In this document: positions 1 to 5,932 of the stretch, one piece after another
Layout of the letters: each line of letters begins with the position of its first letter
Position numbering within the stretch: the first letter of the stretch is position 1
From: Ruminococcus flavefaciens
Lineage (GTDB): Bacteria > Bacillota > Clostridia > Oscillospirales > Ruminococcaceae
Assembly (NCBI GenBank): GCA_002373775.1
Contig: DFJW01000040.1
Coordinates: forward strand, 1-7,572
Direction of reading: 5' to 3'
Length of the DNA stretch: 7,572 bases
The notes under the pieces: generated by a model
Told to the model about the DNA's origin: nothing
Database searches by the model: none
What the model saw: only the letters and a program-made list of their open reading frames with translations
Program-made: the position numbers and the translations under genes

Positions 1-680
1 GACTTTCCGCCAGCTATGACGGAAAAAGCGTGCTGAATAAACTTTCCTTCACACTCAACGAAGGAGACTACCTATGTATACTCGGTGAGAACGGTTCCGG
101 AAAGAGCACTCTCGTCAAGTGCCTGCTCGGTATAAAACAGGCTGACAGCGGAAAAATAATCATGGGCGAAGGTCTTACTCAGAAGGACATCGGCTATCTT
201 CCGCAGTACACCAATCTTCAGAACGGATTTCCGGCTACTGTTGCCGAAGTTGTGCTTTCAGGCTGCCTTTCGCGGCGTGGATTGCGCCCTTTCTATTCCT
301 CAAAGGAAAAAGCCATCGCTAAGAACGCTATGGAACGCCTCGGCATTTCAGCGCTCGCCAACGAAAGCTGCCGCGAACTCTCCGGCGGTCAGCAGCAGAG
401 GATGCTGCTGGCAAGGGCAATGTGTGCCGCTAAGAAGCTTCTTCTGCTGGACGAACCGGTGACAGGTCTCGATCCCAACGCTTCAAACGAGATGTACGCT
501 CTCATCGACGAGCTCAACAAAAAAGACAATATGACCATAATCATGGTCTCACACGATGTTGTGAAGTCGCTGGACTGTGCAAACCGCATACTCTGCCTTT
601 GCAGTCAGGATCACAGTTTCTTCGGTACACCGGAAGAATACGCTACTTCACATATCAGCAGTAAATTCATAGGAGAATGA
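1..680 (+). CDS. Metal-ion (zinc/manganese-type) ABC transporter ATP-binding protein, 5' partial
   Basis: This is the cytoplasmic ATPase that powers uptake of a divalent metal, probably Zn2+ and possibly Mn2+, through the permease encoded next. All ABC ATPase motifs are present: Walker A GENGSGKST (bases 84-110), a Q-loop in YLPQ near 200-215, signature LSGGQQQR (378-401), Walker B LLLLDEP (438-458) and the switch histidine in VSHD (552-554). The frame is open to the left edge. Residues before the GTG at base 30 read LSASYDGKS, which matches the normal N-terminal strand of this family (a Tyr-x-Gly stretch before the first helix). The true start is therefore outside the window and GTG-30 is internal. 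The stop is 3 bases before the permease start, so the two are one operon. The zinc versus manganese choice rests only on family resemblance (ZnuC/AdcC/MntB-like); the binding protein gene that could decide it is not visible. Confidence 0.9.
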   Translation, partial: LSASYDGKSVLNKLSFTLNEGDYLCILGENGSGKSTLVKCLLGIKQADSGKIIMGEGLTQKDIGYLPQYTNLQNGFPATVAEVVLSGCLSRRGLRPFYSSKEKAIAKNAMERLGISALANESCRELSGGQQQRMLLARAMCAAKKLLLLDEPVTGLDPNASNEMYALIDELNKKDNMTIIMVSHDVVKSLDCANRILCLCSQDHSFFGTPEEYATSHISSKFIGE

Positions 681-683
681 ACC

Positions 684-1517
684 ATGCCGGAAAACCTTCG
701 TATTATGTTCACACCGGAATTCTTCCGGGCGATACTCCTCCCTGCTCTCATCGGAGGAATAGCAGTTACTATCTGCTCATCACTTCTGGGCGTTACACTT
801 GTGCTCAAACGCTACTCAATGATCGGTGACGGTCTGTCACATATCGGCTACGGCGCACTTTCAGTTGCAGCAGTAATGAATCTGGCACCGCTGAAAATAG
901 CACTTCCGGTGGTGGTAGCCGCCGCTTTCATCCTGCTCAGGCTCAGCGAAAACAGCAAGCTCAGCGGTGACTCCGCAATAGCTCTGTTTTCGACGACTGC
1001 CCTCGCAGTAGGTATCCTTGTCTCATCGAAAGCCGGCCTCACAAATGATGTCAGCCACTATATGTTCGGAAGCATCCTTGCAATGAGCAAGAGCGATGTT
1101 ATACTCAGCGTCGTGCTCTCGGTGATAGTGATACTCACCTTCATCCTGCTCTATAACCGCATATTTTCTGTCACCTTCGATGAGAATTTCGCACGCGCTA
1201 CAGGAGTTAATGCTGACCTTTACAACATGGTGTTCGCGGTGCTGACTGCTGTTACAGTTGTGCTTGGAATGATGATGATGGGTTCACTGCTCATATCAAG
1301 TCTGATAGTAATACCTACTCTCACAGCAATGCGCATCTGCCGCAGTTTCCGCGGTGTAGTGCTCACAGCAGGAACGGTATCCGTTGTCAGCTTCCTTGCG
1401 GGAATGTTCATATCACTGGTAATGAATACCGCTCCAGGCGCAAGCATAGTTATCGTAAACGTTTTCTTCTTCCTGCTGTTTTCACTGCTCGGGCGTGTCA
1501 TCAGGCACGGAAACTGA
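684..1517 (+). CDS. ABC-3 family metal-ion transporter permease (ZnuB-like)
   Basis: This 277-residue integral membrane subunit should form the metal channel across the cytoplasmic membrane and pair with the upstream ATPase. The length is usual for the ABC-3 family. The hallmark segment RYSMIGDGLSHIGYG lies at residues 43-57, after a first membrane helix at about 14-41. Further hydrophobic segments lie near 60-88, 95-115, 137-160, 175-215, 225-247 and 252-272, giving about eight or nine helices. The run SLLISSLIVIPTLTA is also typical of the family. The ATG at 684 has an AGGAGA ribosome site at 671-676, inside the end of the ATPase gene, with about 8 bases of spacing, which implies translational coupling. 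No terminator follows. The substrate is inferred to be zinc, with manganese as the alternative. Confidence 0.88.
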   Translation: MPENLRIMFTPEFFRAILLPALIGGIAVTICSSLLGVTLVLKRYSMIGDGLSHIGYGALSVAAVMNLAPLKIALPVVVAAAFILLRLSENSKLSGDSAIALFSTTALAVGILVSSKAGLTNDVSHYMFGSILAMSKSDVILSVVLSVIVILTFILLYNRIFSVTFDENFARATGVNADLYNMVFAVLTAVTVVLGMMMMGSLLISSLIVIPTLTAMRICRSFRGVVLTAGTVSVVSFLAGMFISLVMNTAPGASIVIVNVFFFLLFSLLGRVIRHGN

Positions 1518-1571
1518 TCCTTTGCCGCTGATACTTCCCGGTATATATATCTTTACGTCATCCTCTTCCAT
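1482..1571 (-). CDS. Possible small protein of 29 residues, antisense to the permease 3' end
   Basis: On the minus strand an ATG at 1571-1569 follows an AAGGGGGTGAG ribosome site (about 1576-1586) with good spacing. It opens 29 codons that start MEEDDVKIYIPG, end SVPDDTPEQ and stop at 1484-1482. The last 36 bases overlap the permease gene in the opposite strand. The composition (acidic head, Gly/Ser/Lys middle, acidic tail) looks like a soluble peptide and is not hydrophobic. No convincing promoter was found upstream of it, and no family was recognised. The ribosome site is the main support. The alternative is chance complementarity in an intergenic region. Confidence 0.3.
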   Translation of the reverse strand: MEEDDVKIYIPGSISGKGSVSVPDDTPEQ

Positions 1572-1631
1572 GCTACTCACCCCCTTTATATTCTTACCGG
1601 ATGACAATGATTTATTCAATGGAGTGATACT

Positions 1632-2129
1632 ATGAGAACTCTGAAATTCTTTGGGATATACATGGCTGCTGATTTCATGTGCATTTTCGTGGCTTCTGTA
1701 TTTGCTGCCGCATCAGGCACTGCTGCAAAGGTGCTCAGCCTTATATTCACAGTCTCGCTGCTGCTGATAATGCTCGGTTCCTTTACATTCAAGGAAGTCT
1801 CCGGAGACATGCGGAAAGAACGCGCAGAAAACAGGAGAGCACAGCTTTCCGGCACCGCCGGCATCATCGCAGGTTCATCCGCGGTCAGTGTTATAAGCTG
1901 GATGATCCTGCTGATATCCAAAACTGCCGGTGCTGATCTTTACCGCTGGCACAAACTGCTGAACGCCGGCTTCCTTCAGCTGTACAATCTCATAAACCCG
2001 GACGCTTCCTCAGACTCGCTCAGCATGGCGCAGATAATGATAATGCTGCTACCGGCGATCGTTCCCGCAGTGTTTACTGCGTGTCTTTGTATGCTGATCC
2101 GCAAAGGCTTCATCAAGCCCGAAAAATAG
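1632..2129 (+). CDS. Hypothetical membrane protein, about four helices
   Basis: This 165-residue product is not recognised as any family. It shows four hydrophobic segments, at about residues 9-29, 34-52, 76-97 and 137-157. Between helices 2 and 3 is a charged loop rich in Lys, Arg and Glu (MRKERAENRRAQ). By the positive-inside rule this loop is cytoplasmic, as is the short basic C-terminus RKGFIKPEK. The region between helices 3 and 4 (about 98-136) should face outside and contains YRWHKLLNAGFLQLYNLINPD. The ATG at 1632 has GGAG at 1621-1624, about 7 bases upstream. The gene starts 114 bases after the metal permease in the same direction. No good promoter is visible in that gap, so it may be read from the transporter operon. 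A role in metal uptake would be guesswork. Confidence 0.75.
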   Translation: MRTLKFFGIYMAADFMCIFVASVFAAASGTAAKVLSLIFTVSLLLIMLGSFTFKEVSGDMRKERAENRRAQLSGTAGIIAGSSAVSVISWMILLISKTAGADLYRWHKLLNAGFLQLYNLINPDASSDSLSMAQIMIMLLPAIVPAVFTACLCMLIRKGFIKPEK

Positions 2130-2132
2130 AGA

Positions 2133-2160
2133 GATACAAGCAGCATTCAGTATCATTTTT
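2133..2160 (+). terminator. Weak candidate terminator after the hypothetical membrane protein
   Basis: GATAC (2133-2137) and GTATC (2150-2154) can form a 5-bp stem with a 12-base loop, followed by ATTTTT at 2155-2160. The stem is short and the loop large, so this is marginal, but it sits just after the stop codon, where a terminator is expected. Confidence 0.25.
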
Positions 2161-2205
2161 ATGCAATCCGACGAAAAGTGACGCAATTCGCCCCCATTTT
2201 TATGC
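2154..2205 (+). repeat. Pair of 11-bp direct repeats upstream of the zinc-ribbon protein promoter
   Basis: CATTTTTATGC occurs exactly at 2154-2164 and again at 2195-2205. The two copies are offset by 41 bases, close to four DNA helical turns. The second ends 6 bases before the -35 box at 2212. Between them are two related 8-mers, GCAATCCG and GCAATTCG. The position suggests paired sites for an activator or repressor; the protein is unknown and chance in AT-rich DNA is possible. Confidence 0.45.
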
Positions 2206-2211
2206 TTTTGC

Positions 2212-2240
2212 TTGACATTGTGAAATTTTTGTGATAAGAT
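2212..2240 (+). promoter_or_regulatory. Sigma-A type promoter for the zinc-ribbon protein gene
   Basis: A perfect -35 TTGACA (2212-2217) is followed by a 17-base spacer and a -10 TAAGAT (2235-2240). The -10 is preceded by TGA, giving an extended -10 match. Transcription should begin near 2247, leaving a leader of about 29 bases. Confidence 0.85.
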
Positions 2241-2262
2241 AATAATGAAATTTTGAACTTTT

Positions 2263-2267
2263 GGAGG
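2263..2267 (+). promoter_or_regulatory. Ribosome binding site deciding the start at 2276
   Basis: GGAGG lies 8 bases before the ATG at 2276. An in-frame TTG at 2261 overlaps this site and so cannot be the start. Confidence 0.88.
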
Positions 2268-2275
2268 TTTGTATT

Positions 2276-2956
2276 ATGGCATTTTGTAAATTCTGCGGCA
2301 AAGAAATTCCCGACGGCTCAGTATGCAGCTGTCAGTCAAACAATGCAGCTCAGGTAAACTTCCCGGCTGGAAACCCTGCTCCTATGGCAGCAAATAACAA
2401 CGGTGATGCTGGCATCCCGCTTGATAAGGTTAAGAAGAATCTTCCTCTTATCATTGCCGGCGTAGTTGCTTTCTTAGTACTCGTTCTCGTGCTTATCTTC
2501 ATCGGCAATCACACCGGTGCAAAGGGTGCTGCTAACAAGTTCGCTAAGTCACTGACAAAGAAGAGCGGCGGTAAGGCATACCTCTCACTCACACTTCCTG
2601 ATGAGGTCATCAAGGAAATGAAGGATGATGACGAGTGGAAGGACGCTGTCGAAGATTATAATGATGGAATGAGCGATCTCCTTGACGATGTAAAGATCAA
2701 GGTAAAGTCTGTAAAGAAAGGCAGCAAGCTCAGCAAGAAGGCACTCAAGGGCGCAGAAGCTTACTGGGAAGATAAGGGCGCTGATGATCCTAAGGCTAAG
2801 AAGGGCTATGAATTCAAGATAAAGACGCAGACAAAAGAAGACGGTGAGAAGGATACAAGCACCGATAAGATCTGTGTAGTAAAGTTCAAAGGCGAAGGCT
2901 GGAAGGTTATCCCTCTTGATGCTGATTATCTCAAGTCAATGGGCGAAGACGACTGA
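2276..2956 (+). CDS. Zinc-ribbon, single-pass membrane protein with a lysine-rich outer domain
   Basis: This 226-residue protein has three parts. Residues 1-20 hold a short zinc-ribbon-like motif, Cys4-x2-Cys7 and Cys17-x-Cys19, predicted to bind one Zn2+ in the cytoplasm. A flexible Ala/Asn/Pro/Gly linker follows (about 21-50). One strong membrane helix lies at about 56-77. The rest, about 149 residues, should lie outside the membrane. It is very rich in Lys and Asp and begins with an amphipathic helix (AANKFAKSLTKK). It ends in alternating strands (YEFKIKTQ, KICVVKFKGEGWKVIP) that suggest a small alpha+beta fold of the NTF2/DUF4878 kind; that fold is inference. Similar ribbon-helix-outer-domain proteins occur in Firmicutes, mostly of unknown role. 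The gene is monocistronic in appearance, between its own promoter and a strong terminator. It could be a cell-envelope sensor or anchor. No catalytic residues are evident. Confidence 0.85.
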   Translation: MAFCKFCGKEIPDGSVCSCQSNNAAQVNFPAGNPAPMAANNNGDAGIPLDKVKKNLPLIIAGVVAFLVLVLVLIFIGNHTGAKGAANKFAKSLTKKSGGKAYLSLTLPDEVIKEMKDDDEWKDAVEDYNDGMSDLLDDVKIKVKSVKKGSKLSKKALKGAEAYWEDKGADDPKAKKGYEFKIKTQTKEDGEKDTSTDKICVVKFKGEGWKVIPLDADYLKSMGEDD

Positions 2957-2980
2957 TCCAGTTAAAGACATAATATTAAT

Positions 2981-3008
2981 GGTCCGGGTTTTTCCCGGAC
3001 CTTTTTTT
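2981..3008 (+). terminator. Strong intrinsic terminator after the zinc-ribbon protein gene
   Basis: GGTCCGGG (2981-2988) pairs perfectly with CCCGGACC (2994-3001) around a TTTTT loop and is followed by seven T residues (3002-3008). It lies 24 bases after the stop codon. Confidence 0.95.
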
Positions 3009-3014
3009 GAGGTG
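3009..3014 (+). promoter_or_regulatory. Ribosome binding site of the AEC permease, abutting the terminator
   Basis: GAGGTG directly follows the terminator T-run and is 4 bases from the ATG at 3019. That spacing is rather short, but the alternative in-frame TTG at 3007 overlaps this site and lies in the T-run, so 3019 is the better start. Confidence 0.7.
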
Positions 3015-3018
3015 TTAT

Positions 3019-3948
3019 ATGGCAATTACCATACTCCGTCAGACTGTCATTATGCTCATACTCATGATAGTCGGCGTTTTCTGCCGGAAAAGCGGCATGA
3101 CCGGCACAAATACCAGAAGCGACCTCTCAAAGTTCGTGTTGCAGGTGGTCAATCCGGTAATGATCTTCACTTCCTATCAGACCGAACTTCGTTCTGAACT
3201 GGTAAGGAATCTGCTGCTCACATTCGTACTCTCCGTTGGCACGTTCATAGTTATGATAATCGTTTCCTGCTCTGTGATAAGAGACAGGCAGGAACGCGAT
3301 ACTGCTGTGGAACGCTTTTCAGCTGTATATTCCAACTGCGGATTCATGGGCATACCGCTTATAAACGCGGTGTACGGAATGGAATGCGTGTTCTACCTGA
3401 CCGCATTTATAACCGTTTTCAACCTCTTTGTCTGGACTCACGGAATAATCATGCTTTCAGGCGAACGTGACTTCCGCAAGGTCATCAAGGTGTTCTGCTC
3501 CCCTACTATCATAGCTATACTTCTCGGCATTGTGACTTTCTTTATGCAGATACGTCTGCCAGATACTGCCGGTAAGGCACTGGACTATATTGCTGCGCTC
3601 AACACTCCCCTCGCCATGATCGTCTCAGGTATGACCATGGCGGATACTGCTCCTGTTAAAATGCTGAAAAAACCGAGAGTATACTATGTGTGCTTCCTGA
3701 GACTGCTGCTCATACCTGCGATCATCGCACTTCTGCTTGCACCGCTGAATATCAGCAATATGGTACGCATGACTGTCATACTTGCAGCTGCTGCTCCGCC
3801 GGCTGCTATGTGTACTTTACAGTGCATAAGATACGGCAAGAATTCACTGTACGCATCCGAACTTTTTACCCTCGGAACAGTGCTCTCAATAGGCACTTTG
3901 CCGCTTATTGCCGTGGTATCAGAAAAATTAACAAATTTAATAGGTTGA
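3019..3948 (+). CDS. AEC-family permease (auxin efflux carrier-like transporter)
   Basis: This 309-residue integral membrane protein belongs to the AEC/BART superfamily, whose bacterial members move organic acids such as malate or malonate, or are of unknown substrate. The length is typical. The hallmark YSNCGFMGIPLINAVYG lies at about residues 107-123, in the first crossover region. The C-terminal half has the matching ILAAAAPPAAMCTL segment at about 254-267. About ten hydrophobic helices are visible in two five-helix repeats, separated by a polar loop near GERDFRKVIK. Here the start is the ATG at 3019. No promoter fits between the preceding terminator and the ribosome site, so transcription probably comes from read-through. 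No specific substrate can be named from the sequence. No good terminator follows; TTGAC-TTT-GTCAA at 3945-3957 is only a 5-bp stem. Confidence 0.88.
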   Translation: MAITILRQTVIMLILMIVGVFCRKSGMTGTNTRSDLSKFVLQVVNPVMIFTSYQTELRSELVRNLLLTFVLSVGTFIVMIIVSCSVIRDRQERDTAVERFSAVYSNCGFMGIPLINAVYGMECVFYLTAFITVFNLFVWTHGIIMLSGERDFRKVIKVFCSPTIIAILLGIVTFFMQIRLPDTAGKALDYIAALNTPLAMIVSGMTMADTAPVKMLKKPRVYYVCFLRLLLIPAIIALLLAPLNISNMVRMTVILAAAAPPAAMCTLQCIRYGKNSLYASELFTLGTVLSIGTLPLIAVVSEKLTNLIG

Positions 3949-3991
3949 CTTTGTCAATAATGCTGATTTTAATATTTTTTGGCTTGAACTG

Positions 3992-4020
3992 TTTTATTTT
4001 TGTCTGGAATGTGTTATAAT
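3992..4020 (+). promoter_or_regulatory. Extended -10 promoter for the ROK regulator gene
   Basis: A perfect -10 TATAAT (4015-4020) is preceded by TGT, giving an extended -10. The -35 at the 17-base distance is only TTTTAT (3992-3997). Initiation near 4027 would leave a leader of about 66 bases. Confidence 0.65.
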
Positions 4021-4037
4021 AAATGCGTGTAGTAAAT

Positions 4038-4060
4038 TACCCACTTGACTAAATAGGGTA
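4038..4060. promoter_or_regulatory. Possible operator dyad in the leader of the ROK regulator
   Basis: TACCC (4038-4042) and GGGTA (4056-4060) form an inverted repeat whose centres are 18 bases apart, just downstream of the predicted start point. This is a plausible place for autoregulation, but the arms are only 5 bp. Confidence 0.25.
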
Positions 4061-4080
4061 TATCACCAAATTAAAGAAAC

Positions 4081-4084
4081 GGAG
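4081..4084 (+). promoter_or_regulatory. Ribosome binding site deciding the start at 4093
   Basis: GGAG lies 8 bases before the ATG at 4093. The in-frame GTG at 4084 overlaps it, so the ATG is preferred. Confidence 0.8.
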
Positions 4085-4092
4085 TGTATGAA

Positions 4093-5313
4093 ATGGAAAA
4101 AAGAGGAATCAGTAAACTTGATCTTAAAAGAAGAAACAGAATGCAGATACTGCGCGTAATAAGAGAATCAGGTCCGATTTCCCGAGTAGATGTTGCGAGC
4201 GCTCTCGAAATAACAAGAGCTGCCGTTACTATCATAACTAACGAAATGATCGAAGAGGGCGTTCTCGTTGAGATAGGCGAAGCTCCTATCAATACTGAGA
4301 AACTTCAGAAGGGCAGAAGAAAGATCCTCATTGATATAAATGTGAACAGCCGCTTTGCTCTCGGTGCTACAGTTGATGAAAAAGAGGTCAGCGTAGGTCT
4401 TACAAACCTCAATTCCGAAGTTCTCGACAAGGCAAGCATGGTCATCGACGAACGCACAACAAGCAAGGATATCATCAATTACATAATCAAGACCAGCAAC
4501 GAGATGATCGAAAACAGCGCTCTTACAAAAGATAAGGTGCTCGGTCTCGGTGTCGGCGTCGTTCCTTCAATGTGGGGCAAGCTGAAGATATTCTACAAGG
4601 ACGGCGTTCTTGATTTCACCAACTTCATCGACAAGCTCTCTGGCGGCCTTGATATCGAGATTCACTGCGGCAACGCTATCGGTCTCATGGCTCTCGCAAG
4701 CAATGATTACCGCACTCAGAACGGCTACCAGACCAATACAGCCTTCATCCACAACGGCAATCAGGTCAATCTCGCTGTTATCAACAAGAACGAACTCTCC
4801 AGCGACTACGTTTCCTACACTTCAACTATTGAAAAATATATCGTGTGTCCCAACGGCAAGCAGTATGAAGGCTATCCCAACGGCTCTGTAAAGGCTGAGC
4901 TTTCAAGAACTGCTATGCTCAACGCTTTCTATGAGATCTACTCCAAGGATAAGACTCCTGTTCTTTATGAACTCACAGAAGGCGACAAGACTAAGATCAA
5001 CACTGATAATGTGTTCATGGCACTCATGAGAGGCGAAGAATCAGTCAAGACACTGGTGGATGATCTCATCGCTAAGTATACTGTGCTCATAAACAATCTG
5101 GCTATCAGCCATTTCGCAAAGCGCATCGTGCTCCATAACTTCAAACTCAACGAAAAGCAGTTCGATTATGTAAAGCGCGAAATGATAAGACTTGTAAGCG
5201 AAGAGATCGCTGACAGAGTCGTTCTCAGCAAGCTGGACGGAAAGAACAACTTCCTCGGCGGATGCGCTCTCATCATTCAGGATAACTTCTATACAAGAGG
5301 CGGCATGCAGTAA
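4093..5313 (+). CDS. ROK-family (NagC/XylR-like) transcriptional regulator with degenerate kinase domain
   Basis: This 406-residue protein has an N-terminal winged helix-turn-helix at about residues 12-62 (ILRVIRESGPISRVDVASAL, then ITRAAVTIITNEMIEEG). The usual GRRKILIDIN hinge (74-83) leads into a two-lobed ROK domain. ROK repressors normally bind a sugar or sugar phosphate and control carbohydrate genes. Here the ROK landmarks are eroded. The nucleotide-binding DxGxT becomes ALGATVDEK (89-97). The Asn-Asp catalytic pair aligns with Cys192-Gly193. The Cys-rich zinc motif after the usual Gly-His aligns with CPNGKQYEGYPNGSVK (252-267), which has no paired cysteines. The protein is therefore expected to bind DNA but not to phosphorylate sugar. 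It has its own promoter and a terminator just downstream. No sugar gene adjoins it, so its regulon cannot be read from context. Start choice is justified by the GGAG at 4081. Confidence 0.85.
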   Translation: MEKRGISKLDLKRRNRMQILRVIRESGPISRVDVASALEITRAAVTIITNEMIEEGVLVEIGEAPINTEKLQKGRRKILIDINVNSRFALGATVDEKEVSVGLTNLNSEVLDKASMVIDERTTSKDIINYIIKTSNEMIENSALTKDKVLGLGVGVVPSMWGKLKIFYKDGVLDFTNFIDKLSGGLDIEIHCGNAIGLMALASNDYRTQNGYQTNTAFIHNGNQVNLAVINKNELSSDYVSYTSTIEKYIVCPNGKQYEGYPNGSVKAELSRTAMLNAFYEIYSKDKTPVLYELTEGDKTKINTDNVFMALMRGEESVKTLVDDLIAKYTVLINNLAISHFAKRIVLHNFKLNEKQFDYVKREMIRLVSEEIADRVVLSKLDGKNNFLGGCALIIQDNFYTRGGMQ

Positions 5314-5332
5314 AAACTATACAGCATAAACA

Positions 5333-5367
5333 AAGCTCCGTACATCTCATGTACGGAGCTTGTTGTT
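5333..5367. terminator. Bidirectional terminator between the convergent ROK and VanZ-like genes
   Basis: AGCTCCGTACAT (5334-5345) pairs perfectly with ATGTACGGAGCT (5349-5360) around a 3-base loop, and A5333-T5361 adds one more pair. The plus strand then reads TGTTGTTAG. The minus strand reads TTTGTTTAT after the stem, counting the final pair. It lies 19 bases after the ROK stop codon and overlaps the last codons of the VanZ-like gene. Confidence 0.85.
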
Positions 5368-5850
5368 AGTGAGCTTAGCAGTGATAAGCATGACGAAAAA
5401 CGATATGAGTATGCCGGTCAATGCACCGCCGGTGTCTATCATGACGTCCATTATCATGCCCGCCCGTCCCGGAACGAAAAGCTGATGTATCTCGTCAGAA
5501 CAGGCATACAGAAAGCAGAAAAGCAGTGTAAATGCTGTTCCTCTGCCAAATAGTTTCCGCCTTCCTGCGGTCATAGAAGCAAAGAAGCCAAGCATGGTGA
5601 ACACCGAAAAATGCGCACATTTCCGTATCACTCTCTCGACCTTGTCTTTGATGCTCTCCTGCTCCGATTCTGACATTTCATCGTAGTCATCATACACGGC
5701 GTCTATGACCTTGTCAGTTACAGAACCGCTGGTCGCAGATGACTCGTCTGAATTTTCCATAGAAAAGCAGAATATCAGCACCATGCAGAGAACTGTGAGC
5801 ACGCCGAAAACTATCCTCGGCGCATTAAGTAATGATCTGTTTGTTTCCAT
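5347..5850 (-). CDS. VanZ-like family membrane protein
   Basis: This 167-residue integral membrane protein carries the VanZ-like domain. In vanA-type clusters the family is linked to low-level teicoplanin resistance; most members, including this one, are of unknown role in the envelope. Helix 1 is at about residues 12-31 and runs into the family motif FSMENSDESSATSGSVTD (29-46). The conserved RKCAHFSVFTMLGFF follows at 76-90, then helix 3 and SDEIHQLFVPGRAG (118-131), and finally DVMIDTGGALTG (135-146) with the last helix. The acidic segment DDYDEMSESEQES (54-66) is expected outside. The ATG at 5850 is chosen because it follows GAGAGGAAGAGG and a good promoter; the frame stays open far upstream only because the deformylase gene lacks antisense stops. 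Its stop codon lies in the loop of the terminator hairpin. Confidence 0.87.
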   Translation of the reverse strand: METNRSLLNAPRIVFGVLTVLCMVLIFCFSMENSDESSATSGSVTDKVIDAVYDDYDEMSESEQESIKDKVERVIRKCAHFSVFTMLGFFASMTAGRRKLFGRGTAFTLLFCFLYACSDEIHQLFVPGRAGMIMDVMIDTGGALTGILISFFVMLITAKLTNNKLRT

Positions 5851-5871
5851 ATCCTCTTCCTCTCTGAAAAT

Positions 5872-5900
5872 ATTATACACCATCAGCAGCATTTTGTAAA
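5872..5900 (-). promoter_or_regulatory. Sigma-A promoter for the VanZ-like gene
   Basis: Read on the minus strand, TTTACA (5900-5895) is followed by a 17-base spacer and a perfect TATAAT (5877-5872). Initiation near 5865 leaves a leader of only about 15 bases, just enough for the ribosome site. It overlaps the upstream region of the divergent deformylase gene. Confidence 0.8.
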
Positions 5901-5920
5901 GTACAATATTATACTCGCCA

Positions 5921-5926
5921 AGGAGG
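5921..5926 (+). promoter_or_regulatory. Ribosome binding site of the deformylase-like gene
   Basis: A full-consensus AGGAGG lies 6 bases before the ATG at 5933 and fixes that start, even though the deduced protein is short for its family. Confidence 0.85.
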
Positions 5927-5932
5927 CTAATC

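Noticed and set aside
30..680. GTG at base 30 as the start of the ABC ATPase
   Set aside because: In-frame codons from base 3 encode a typical family N-terminus and no ribosome site precedes the GTG, so the gene is open to the left edge.
1538..1600. CCGGTA (1538) and TACCGG (1595) as an operator or stem flanking the small antisense frame
   Set aside because: A 6-bp match 51 bases apart is likely by chance and has no supporting context.
3945..3975. TTGAC-TTT-GTCAA after the AEC permease as a terminator
   Set aside because: The stem is only 5 bp and the T-rich stretch is interrupted and too far away.
4045..4073. TTGACT in the ROK leader as a -35 box of a second promoter
   Set aside because: At 17 bases the -10 would be AAATTA, a poor match; the TATAAT at 4015 is better.
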